A program made the position numbers and the translations under genes. 12,252 nt of DNA from assembly GCA_031282565.1 (NCBI GenBank), contig JAITDL010000049.1:1-12252 (forward strand), read 5' to 3'. The notes below the pieces were generated by a model. The model worked only from the letters and a program-made list of their open reading frames with translations, did no database searches and was not told the DNA's origin. Shown here piece by piece: positions 1 through 6,125 of this stretch (positions within the stretch are counted from its first letter, which is position 1; the number at the start of each line of letters is the position of its first letter). This DNA is from Puniceicoccales bacterium. GTDB lineage: Bacteria; Verrucomicrobiota; Verrucomicrobiia; Opitutales; JAIRLM01.

Positions 1-1211
1 TTTAGATAGCGAACAAGCTCCATCTCACGTTCAGCTAACATGGCCTGGCTTGCGCGAAACAACTTCTTCTCGCAAAAATCTGCAAGTCCTGTAATCACCA
101 GTTCGTGGCTACTCTTCAATTTGCCATCTATTGTTGCTGACCTGTCGGTATATAGGTATCTATAAATTTGCCATCCTGGCTCGTCGGTGAAGCGTTCACT
201 GCAACTCTGATCTGGGATGGCTGGTTTAGCTATGGTTGCGATGGAACTAAATTTGCTAACATCTACCAAGCCTGCTTTCATGGACGATAAAAGCTGAGCA
301 CGCCTTGAAATAAAATCCTGATGCACGAATGCATTTTCTATCTTGGTAATCCCGGCCCTAAGTTTCTCCGCGACTGCATCTTCATGGCAAACGCTCAGGG
401 CAGACTTTCCTCGTTTCACTGCAGATTCACAGGTGCGCAGCAGCTGCGAAAGATCATCATCCGATATATTAGACCATGTGGTAGCATACTTAGCAATTTC
501 ATCCGCCGCATGCTCAACTTGAGATTGGATCCATGCGCATTCCAATTTTTCACGCATCTCACATAGCTGCGTCCGATCTAATCCTGGAGCTTTTGCGAGC
601 CACTCGAAAATGCTTTCATTCCCGGTTATTTCGTCGAAAGTTTCGCCAACGCTTTCCCATTCATGACAAGAACGTCTTGAATTCCAAGATGCCGCTGATT
701 CGCGCACAGTGATAAGCTTGCCGTGATTAGTGCTGCTTTGCATCGTCACATATTCTTTTTCATAGGCGTTTCTATGTGTATTGCGATCAGCGTTTTTCGG
801 GTGTATCATTACGCATCCATTGAACGTCTTGCCGTCGCGCATCACGCAAAGCGTAAGCGCGCTTCCATCGTCTGTGAATAGGTGCCCATTTCTTCTGCCC
901 CTATAGAGAAAGAATCTTCCTGCAGCATACACCCCTCCACCGACTGGATCAGCGACATCTTGCACGTGACTAAGTATATCCAGCAATGAGTTAATGTCAT
1001 CTTTGACTGTTTGCGCACATGCAGAAGGCATTCCATTGAGATTCGCTGTAAATCTATTAGCTATCGCTGCTAATTGATCACGTAAACAAGTAATCTCCGC
1101 ACAGCCAGCAGTCATGGCGCCACTAGATATCTTGGACCCAACATCTGTCATTAGGTTCTGCATGCGCCTTGCGCCTTCGAAAAGGTCGTATGCTCCTAGT
1201 GATGTGTCCAT
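1..1211 (-). CDS. Hypothetical protein, 3' end outside window
   Basis: On the minus strand the frame is open without a stop from an ATG at 1211 down to base 1, giving 403 codons that begin MDTSLGAYDLFEGARRMQNL. I do not recognise the family. The visible part is mostly charged and looks helical, especially in the second half (rich in Glu, Lys, Ala and Ser), with many cysteines. A probably more globular stretch lies around residues 90-180 (GGGVYAAGRFFLYRGRRNG near its start). I see no signal peptide and no membrane segment in this part. No clear Shine-Dalgarno sequence precedes the ATG: the nearest purine run, AGAGGA, is about 25 bases upstream. The gene is divergent from the macro-domain gene at 1423 and shares its intergenic region. 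The long open frame and sensible composition make it a real gene; its function is unknown. Confidence 0.8.
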   Translation of the reverse strand, partial: MDTSLGAYDLFEGARRMQNLMTDVGSKISSGAMTAGCAEITCLRDQLAAIANRFTANLNGMPSACAQTVKDDINSLLDILSHVQDVADPVGGGVYAAGRFFLYRGRRNGHLFTDDGSALTLCVMRDGKTFNGCVMIHPKNADRNTHRNAYEKEYVTMQSSTNHGKLITVRESAASWNSRRSCHEWESVGETFDEITGNESIFEWLAKAPGLDRTQLCEMREKLECAWIQSQVEHAADEIAKYATTWSNISDDDLSQLLRTCESAVKRGKSALSVCHEDAVAEKLRAGITKIENAFVHQDFISRRAQLLSSMKAGLVDVSKFSSIATIAKPAIPDQSCSERFTDEPGWQIYRYLYTDRSATIDGKLKSSHELVITGLADFCEKKLFRASQAMLAEREMELVRYL

Positions 1212-1304
1212 CGTTTTGTCTTAAATGCACTATTTCCTCTGGAAGTCAATAGCGACCTATGAATCTAGCAAATTTTTATTTCTCTCGGCCGGCGTAATTT
1301 CCCC

Positions 1305-1343
1305 GTAAAATATTTGCATGCAGTATATTCTGGAATATTTTAC
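1305..1343. repeat. 10-bp perfect inverted repeat between divergent genes
   Basis: The arms are GTAAAATATT (1305-1314) and AATATTTTAC (1334-1343), exact reverse complements separated by 19 bases. The spacer holds the 8-base palindrome TGCATGCA (1315-1322). A second nested palindrome, ATATTC-TG-GAATAT, spans 1325-1338 and overlaps the right arm. The element sits in the 211-bp gap (1212-1422) between two divergent genes, about 80 bp from the start at 1423 and about 95 bp from the start at 1211. It could be an operator for a repressor serving both promoters or a hairpin in a leader RNA. A consensus TTGACA lies at 1387-1392 but has no convincing -10 partner. Nothing else is evident in this gap. 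Confidence 0.5.
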
Positions 1344-1422
1344 TCCGGCTCCAATCCGGACAGCGGACGCAGCTGCCGGTAAATCATTGACAAACTGCAA
1401 AACATTCAAATCTTGGTGATAA

Positions 1423-2517
1423 ATGGGCGCCGTAGCACCGAGTGATGACGCGCCACAGCCCGGTCCCGGCAAGCAAGTTGCAGCATCTCCAGTGCGCACT
1501 TTTTTTTGCAAAACCGCCTCCGCGACGCTGGTGGTGCTGTCGCCGGCTTTACTAGTTGCGGCTTTGGTTTTTTTCCTGCTTGGCGGATTTCTCATCACTT
1601 CCTACTGGAGGGAAATTTTCACACTTCCGCAGTGGCTGTGGGCTGGAGCGCTGCGAGACGACGACGGGAACCGGGTAATGCCAACGGGAAGCGGCGCTGC
1701 GCGGCCAAATGCCCAAGCGGTACCTGCAGCGACGGCAAAACAGTTGGAGCTGCCTGGGGACATCGAGCCAACCGGCGATGCAGTTGACGTTTCGGAAGCG
1801 GCGAGAAACGAAGCCGCAGTATCCATGAAAGCGAAATTCGACGGCCTGCCAGCTGGTCAAAAGCATACAATGCGCGTATCATGTTCAAATGGATCGGTGC
1901 AGGAGATAAACTTATTTTTCAGTTTACACGGCAATCCCGTCGATGAACCAACGGAGGTGCTCGTCAACGCAGCCAATGAGCATATGATCGGTGGTGGCGG
2001 CATATGCGGGGCCATATACGGCAAGTTCAAATCAGCCGGATACGACAACAGTTGGAGATCGTTGCCTGGTTTCCCGCTCGGAAAAAAGCTCAGCCCAGGA
2101 GAGGTGTTTTTCCATTGCGGCCCGGCAGTTAGGAAAACATTCGACGGCAAAACGGCAACCATCAACTACCCGCGCTTCGTTGTGCAGGCGTGTGGTCCTG
2201 ACAGCAAAATCGGGCAAGGCGTAGGCTCACTGGCAGGCTGTTACAAAGACATAGCCCGAGGCATGGTAGGACGTGGCGCCAGTACAGTGACACACAATTG
2301 CATATCTACGAACATATATCAGCACGACCCAGCTGCCTGTGCAAAAATTGCCGTGGGAACGACAGTTAAAACATTGACCGAAGAATGCGCAAAATTATCC
2401 ACCGCCATGAAACCAATGTTCATTTGGTTTTCAATCTATCAAATAGCCAATGCGCATAGGCCACGATCTTTTGACTGCTATGCAAATGAATTTGCGAAAC
2501 TTAGGAAAGGCAGTTAA
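1423..2517 (+). CDS. Membrane-anchored macro-domain protein (ADP-ribose binding)
   Basis: This 364-residue protein has a Pro/Ala-rich start, one strongly hydrophobic segment at about residues 35-60, a low-complexity linker (about 80-150) and a C-terminal macro domain (about 160-325). Macro domains bind ADP-ribose or remove it from proteins and O-acetyl-ADP-ribose. The signature is clear: VLVNAANEHMIGGGG at 179-193 matches the NAAN plus glycine-loop motif of the MacroD/YmdB type. VVQACGP at 253-259 matches the 'HTVGP' strand. ISTNIYQHDPAACAKIA at 294-310 matches the second phosphate-binding loop and following helix. That loop is normally S-T-G-[IV]-[YF]-G; here both glycines are replaced (Asn297, Gln300), so binding or catalysis may be altered. 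Residues 325-364 extend past the usual domain. The ATG at 1423 has only a weak GGTGA (1415-1419) close upstream. The single anchor suggests that the domain is displayed at a membrane; an effector acting on host ADP-ribosylation is an inference. Confidence 0.85.
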   Translation: MGAVAPSDDAPQPGPGKQVAASPVRTFFCKTASATLVVLSPALLVAALVFFLLGGFLITSYWREIFTLPQWLWAGALRDDDGNRVMPTGSGAARPNAQAVPAATAKQLELPGDIEPTGDAVDVSEAARNEAAVSMKAKFDGLPAGQKHTMRVSCSNGSVQEINLFFSLHGNPVDEPTEVLVNAANEHMIGGGGICGAIYGKFKSAGYDNSWRSLPGFPLGKKLSPGEVFFHCGPAVRKTFDGKTATINYPRFVVQACGPDSKIGQGVGSLAGCYKDIARGMVGRGASTVTHNCISTNIYQHDPAACAKIAVGTTVKTLTEECAKLSTAMKPMFIWFSIYQIANAHRPRSFDCYANEFAKLRKGS

Positions 2518-2563
2518 TCGACGGTTTTTCAAAAAAATTGATTCCCTATTTTTTCAAAATCCC

Positions 2564-2592
2564 TTGACATGGAGCCGCGGCAACGTTCTCTG
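2564..2592 (+). promoter_or_regulatory. Tentative promoter of tRNA-Asn
   Basis: A perfect -35 hexamer TTGACA lies at 2564-2569, 31 bp before the tRNA gene. At a 17-bp spacing the -10 position reads TCTCTG, which is a poor match, so only the -35 half is well supported. The position is right for driving the tRNA. The A/T-rich stretch before it (2525-2560) could help as an upstream element. Confidence 0.25.
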
Positions 2593-2600
2593 GCTGCCGT

Positions 2601-2675
2601 TGCTCGGTAGCTCAGTGGTAGAGCGGTCGGCTGTTAACCGATTGGTCGCAGGTTCGAGCCCTGCCCGAGCAGCCA
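2601..2675 (+). tRNA. tRNA-Asn (anticodon GUU), CCA encoded
   Basis: A complete cloverleaf can be folded by eye. The acceptor stem TGCTCGG (2601-2607) pairs with CCGAGCA (2665-2671), followed by discriminator G2672 and an encoded CCA (2673-2675). The D arm is GCTC-AGTGGTA-GAGC. The anticodon arm is GTCGG-CTGTTAA-CCGAT with anticodon GTT at 2633-2635, reading Asn codons. The T arm is GCAGG-TTCGAGC-CCTGC. It decodes AAC/AAU in translation. The gene converges on lpxD, whose stop codon lies only 4 bp beyond the CCA. The leader TGGCTGC (2591-2597) is exactly complementary to the mature 3' end GCAGCCA (2669-2675). Confidence 0.97.
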
Positions 2676-2679
2676 ACTC

Positions 2680-3735
2680 CTAGTCGCTCGTCCCGCCGCC
2701 GTTTAAATTTTGGCCAAGCTGTTCTTCTATGCGATCGACGCGGCGGAATAGTTCCGGCATGCGCTCCCGCAGTACGTAGAAGCGGTTTGCCTTTCCCAGT
2801 GCCATGGATGGCGTTCCACGCACGGCGCTATTTGGCTCAAGATCAGACGCCACGCCGCACTGGGCTGCAACCATTGCTCCCGAACCAATTTTTATGTGTC
2901 CGGCTACTCCAGACTGTCCAGCAAGGATGACCCCATCACCAAGCGCAGTGCTGCCGGCGATGCCGCATTGGGCAACCAGTAGGCAATTTTTTCCGACGGA
3001 CACATTGTGTCCGATCTGTATTAGATTGTCGAGCTTTGTGCCAGATCCAATGGACGTCTCAGCAAACCGAGCCCTGTCGATGGTGCTGTTTGCTCCAATT
3101 TCAACGTCATCTCCCAGAACAACTTTGCCAACGTGTGTAAGTTTTTTGTGGCCATTTGGACCGCTGGAGTATCCGTAGCCGTCGCAGCCTATCACTGCGC
3201 CGCTGTGGATTATGCACCTGTTTCCTATGGCGCAATCGCGGTAAAGTGTTACGCGTGCGTGGAGTATGACATCTTCACCCAGTGAACAGCGTGGGCCGAT
3301 GGAACAGTGTGAACCGATGGAGCAGCGGGGCCCTATGGAAACGGAATCGCCGATGGCGCAAAATGGTCCAACCGAAGCGGTTGAGTGAATTTTTGCCGAC
3401 GGTGAAATTGCCGACGGTCCAGCCATGGAATCGGATACATCACTTACCAGCGATTGCTCAATGTATTTGCAGAGAGCATCTATGGCGAGAGATGGGTCGT
3501 CAACGATCAGATATGCCGCTCCGGGGGAAGGTTCTCCGCAGTAGTTGCGCGGCAGAAAAATTACCGACGCCGACGATGTCGGTACGAGCCTAGCATATTT
3601 CGCGTTTCCTAGGAATGATATGTCACCGGCCTCTGCGAGGTCCAGTTGGGCAATGGATACCAAAGTCCCGCAAAAATTTCCACGCACCTCGACGGGACAC
3701 GTCATTTCCACCAGTCGCTCCAGAGAAATCTGCAC
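2680..3735 (-). CDS. lpxD: UDP-3-O-acylglucosamine N-acyltransferase LpxD
   Basis: LpxD transfers a 3-hydroxyacyl chain from acyl carrier protein to UDP-3-O-acyl-glucosamine, the third step of lipid A synthesis in the cytosol. The 351 residues fit the family (about 340). The N-terminal uridine-binding domain covers about 1-105 and is followed by a left-handed beta helix of hexapeptide repeats (about 108-300), with many [ILV]GxxC-type turns such as SVSIGPRCSIGSHCSIGPRC at 131-150. LDNLIQIGHN at 235-244 carries the catalytic His243, equivalent to E. coli His239. A C-terminal helix (about 314-341) matches the trimer-forming end. The start is GTG at 3735: an in-frame TAA lies two codons upstream, and the ISLERL sequence fits normal LpxD N-termini. 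No Shine-Dalgarno is obvious. The gene stands alone, with no lpxA, fabZ or bamA beside it, unlike the proteobacterial cluster. The beta helix is unusually rich in cysteine. Confidence 0.96.
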   Translation of the reverse strand: MQISLERLVEMTCPVEVRGNFCGTLVSIAQLDLAEAGDISFLGNAKYARLVPTSSASVIFLPRNYCGEPSPGAAYLIVDDPSLAIDALCKYIEQSLVSDVSDSMAGPSAISPSAKIHSTASVGPFCAIGDSVSIGPRCSIGSHCSIGPRCSLGEDVILHARVTLYRDCAIGNRCIIHSGAVIGCDGYGYSSGPNGHKKLTHVGKVVLGDDVEIGANSTIDRARFAETSIGSGTKLDNLIQIGHNVSVGKNCLLVAQCGIAGSTALGDGVILAGQSGVAGHIKIGSGAMVAAQCGVASDLEPNSAVRGTPSMALGKANRFYVLRERMPELFRRVDRIEEQLGQNLNGGGTSD

Positions 3736-3812
3736 GGGTTAATTTGTGGACTAAAATTCTGCGAATCAAGCATAAAACCTAAAAATCGCCCCGCCAATCC
3801 CATTGAATATGC
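3736..3812. promoter_or_regulatory. Divergent promoter region between lpxD and effector-like operon
   Basis: This short A/T-rich gap must hold the start signals for both divergent units. For lpxD the best minus-strand candidate is TTGATT, a 17-bp spacer, then CAAATT; both boxes are weak. I see no convincing -35/-10 pair for the plus-strand genes and no clear operator palindrome. The assignment rests on gene arrangement more than on motifs. Confidence 0.35.
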
Positions 3813-3824
3813 TTGACCAGTGAG

Positions 3825-4646
3825 ATGCATCACACTATCGCCACTATCATGAGCGCGGATATTGCATCTATTCTTCGCAGATTTTACACAGACCCTTCAC
3901 GGCAGTCAGAACTAAAGGATATTTCTTCGGCGACTGCGCATATGCTTAATGGCGATATCCACATTACGAGCATAGCCACAGCTGAAGCGCTCGTCAAAAA
4001 ATATCGCGGCATTGGTACTCCATTTTCCATAACCTACACAAGCAAATCCGGCAAATCACAAACCGACACGCTCGTCAACTATGTGGACGGCGACGATAGA
4101 GTAAATGTACTGTGCGCCACTGGAATGAGCCATGATTCGGCTAAAAAAACAGTTGAAGTGCTATCGAAGAAAAACGGCGCTAATGGAATAGGTGCGCGTT
4201 GCGTCATAGTTTCGTGTGTCGACGGCCATGCGGTTGCGGTTTCAAAAGCTGATGCAGAGAAGGTTAACTTCCGCAAATGTGTCATTCTGATATACTTCGA
4301 GGAAAATAACGAAATTAAAATTGCCGCCAGGGCTCGCGACAGGAGTGATATCGGCGCAGTTGGCGGAGTGCTCCTCGGGGATGGGTCCAGGACAACGCTG
4401 AAGTCGATTGACATTCTCGGAGGCATGTCGGAGGTATTTTTTACGCCATCAAGCAAGTCTGGCGCGGCCGTTGCTCTAAAGGCAGTTGGCGGAACGGGAA
4501 TTGCCTCAGGTCTAGCACTGATAATTGGCCTGCTAACGGCGCTGTGCTTCAACATTATTACCTTCGTGATAGCTATCATTTTAGTAATTGTTGGAATCGC
4601 CGCATCCGTCGGCTACGAATTTGTAACCGGCAACTCAGCAGCTTGA
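3825..4646 (+). CDS. Hypothetical protein with C-terminal two-helix membrane hairpin
   Basis: This protein has 273 residues from the ATG at 3825; a TTG at 3813 would add four. I recognise no family. The first ~215 residues are soluble-looking, with alternating helix and strand (for example CVILIYFEENNEIKIAARAR near residues 152-171). A bilobed hydrophobic block covers about 224-264: two lobes of roughly 15-20 residues, ALIIGLL and FVIAIILVIVGIAA, separated by a short turn at CFNI. A short polar tail (YEFVTGNSAA) follows. Such closely paired hydrophobic lobes are the hallmark of chlamydial Inc proteins, though they also occur in ordinary membrane hairpins. There is no signal peptide. No Shine-Dalgarno is visible at either start. 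Its TGA is 11 bp before the next start, so the two genes are probably one transcript. A role at a host-derived or bacterial membrane is inference only. Confidence 0.8.
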   Translation: MHHTIATIMSADIASILRRFYTDPSRQSELKDISSATAHMLNGDIHITSIATAEALVKKYRGIGTPFSITYTSKSGKSQTDTLVNYVDGDDRVNVLCATGMSHDSAKKTVEVLSKKNGANGIGARCVIVSCVDGHAVAVSKADAEKVNFRKCVILIYFEENNEIKIAARARDRSDIGAVGGVLLGDGSRTTLKSIDILGGMSEVFFTPSSKSGAAVALKAVGGTGIASGLALIIGLLTALCFNIITFVIAIILVIVGIAASVGYEFVTGNSAA

Positions 4647-4657
4647 GGTTGCCTACG

Positions 4658-6106
4658 GTGGATTCGCAAATGACGCATCAAATTGCTAAAAGCCGACAGC
4701 TTTCGGATTCAATTTTGCGAAAAATAGAGTCCGTTGCATATCCAACAACTCAAAGTTCTGCGCTTGCTGCCGTGCTAAAAAATCTTGCCATTACGGATGA
4801 CGCCAGCATGCGAAAGTGTGTTCGCACCTACATGGAAACAACTCCATTTCAGGGCAGCGCAAACAACTGCTTTGTCGTATCTATGATAATGCGGTTTCAC
4901 GGTGACAATGCCGACCTGCTTCTCTCTGCCGTGATAGCAATTTTGACGAAGGGACACCTCAAAATAGCGAGCGGAAATGTCAGCAGAGAAATAGACATCG
5001 ATGATCATTTTGCCGCGAATAAAAATCTTTCGCTACAAACACTGGTTGAAGATGTTTTTGCCGATCTCGCAGAAGTTGATCAAAAGAACTCAATGTTTTG
5101 CCACGTGCTCTGCAGATTGCTCGTAATATCAAGGACGTGTTCCATCAAAATACTGCTGGAAATTGTGTGGCTAGTTTTAACTAGCATTTTTCTTTTCCGG
5201 TTTAAAAATTTATCGTCGAAAAAGAGTCTAATGTCAGCCCTAATTTTAAATTTTCACATTAGCGAACGCACAACGGAAGCAGTAGGCGGCATAGTTCGCA
5301 ATTCAATTAGGCTGCGCTACGTGCGTCAAGAATGTCATATCGCTGACGCCAGTGACGGCGCTTCGATCTTTGCTTCGCATTCCGACAGCGACAAAGTTGC
5401 AGCCGCTGAAATCGGCAAAAATGAATCGACCGCGACCTACTCCATCTCCATTTGCGAAGGCAGATGTGGCTACGTTTTCTTCGATAGCCAAGGAGATGAT
5501 GGAGCCCTATGCAGAATAGATAAGGCAATGGATTCAATAATGCCACCAAATAGCCGCAACTGGCTTATGCATAAACTATGTGACTATGGCGATTTTAGCG
5601 ACCTGGCATGTGCGCTGGGCTTCATCAGTAAAAATTCCATTTCAGACAAAAATGGAGAGCGTTGCACCTTAATGATTTGCGCCGGAAACAATCCGCTGTG
5701 GTGCCATAGAAACTTTTTTTCCGATGCGGCCGTAAGTGGTGCAGTAAGCCTAGGGAGGCCAAATCCGCAAAAACTTGCGAAAATGCTCAGTAAGTATGCC
5801 AAAGAGTGGGGAATACGGCCGGGTTCCATGGTGCCGACATATTTTTTGAGCTCACACGGATTTGGTGGACATGTCATGAATTTCATAGCTGGGGAAGATA
5901 TGTTGGATTCTGCCGTCACAAAACCTGGAGCAATTGCGATTCTCGGCCATACTAACTACAAGGATGTCGGCTATTTTGGCATTGCAAAGGTTGGCAGTGT
6001 ATACAAACTTGTTGGCGAAAACGGAGGATCCGTTTACGACCTTTATAAACATGATGAAATATTCATTTTTAATCCGAAGTTGTGCATATTTGAAGTTGCA
6101 CCATAG
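4658..6106 (+). CDS. Hypothetical protein with Cys/His protease-like motifs and one membrane segment
   Basis: The frame stays open further upstream, but GTG 4658 is the best start: GAGG at 4645-4648 lies 9 bp before it and overlaps the stop of the previous gene, implying coupled translation (482 residues; ATG 4670 is the alternative). No family is recognised with confidence. Visible features are PFQGSANNCFVVSMIMRF at 63-80, a hydrophobic segment at about 163-181 (KILLEIVWLVLTSIFLF), a region poor in motifs (190-300), and a C-terminal part with SSHGFGGHVMNFIAGED at 398-414 followed by GYFGIAKVGSVYKLVGENGG (438-457). A Cys at the head of a helix after 'NN' (Cys71) with a late 'GGH' (His405) recalls papain-fold peptidases, including USP/OTU-type deubiquitinases. 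The spacing and the third catalytic residue are not assured, so this is a weak suggestion. Confidence 0.82.
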   Translation: MDSQMTHQIAKSRQLSDSILRKIESVAYPTTQSSALAAVLKNLAITDDASMRKCVRTYMETTPFQGSANNCFVVSMIMRFHGDNADLLLSAVIAILTKGHLKIASGNVSREIDIDDHFAANKNLSLQTLVEDVFADLAEVDQKNSMFCHVLCRLLVISRTCSIKILLEIVWLVLTSIFLFRFKNLSSKKSLMSALILNFHISERTTEAVGGIVRNSIRLRYVRQECHIADASDGASIFASHSDSDKVAAAEIGKNESTATYSISICEGRCGYVFFDSQGDDGALCRIDKAMDSIMPPNSRNWLMHKLCDYGDFSDLACALGFISKNSISDKNGERCTLMICAGNNPLWCHRNFFSDAAVSGAVSLGRPNPQKLAKMLSKYAKEWGIRPGSMVPTYFLSSHGFGGHVMNFIAGEDMLDSAVTKPGAIAILGHTNYKDVGYFGIAKVGSVYKLVGENGGSVYDLYKHDEIFIFNPKLCIFEVAP

Positions 6107-6125
6107 CATTTGCTTGGCTATGCAA
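6096..6125. terminator. Possible stem-loop between convergent genes
   Basis: CATAGC (6102-6107) and GCTATG (6117-6122) form a perfect 6-bp stem around a 9-base loop. TTG (6096-6098) and CAA (6123-6125) can extend it past a bulge. It covers the stop codons of both convergent genes and their 11-bp gap, where a shared terminator would be expected. No run of T follows on either strand, so intrinsic termination is doubtful. Confidence 0.2.

Noticed and set aside
1257..1598. 113-residue minus-strand frame antisense to the start of the macro gene
   Set aside because: It overlaps the confident macro-gene frame, has no start signal and resembles no family; it also spans the inverted-repeat region, which looks non-coding.
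2518..2563. Terminator after the macro gene
   Set aside because: The stretch is A/T-rich with a repeated TTTTTCAAAA, but I could not find a stem of more than about four pairs followed by a T run.
2601..2675. tRNA-Asn as an integration site for an accessory island
   Set aside because: I found no duplicated 3' tRNA fragment and no integrase gene in the window.
4079..4579. 166-residue minus-strand frame antisense to the hairpin protein
   Set aside because: Its hydrophobic and Thr/Ser-rich composition follows from the complementary codons of the real gene; the plus-strand frame has operon context and a clear membrane hairpin.
4544..4657. Longer N-terminus for the second operon gene, from GTG 4544
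   Set aside because: It would overlap about 100 bp of the previous gene, has an Arg-rich unnatural sequence, and GTG 4658 has the good GAGG ribosome site.
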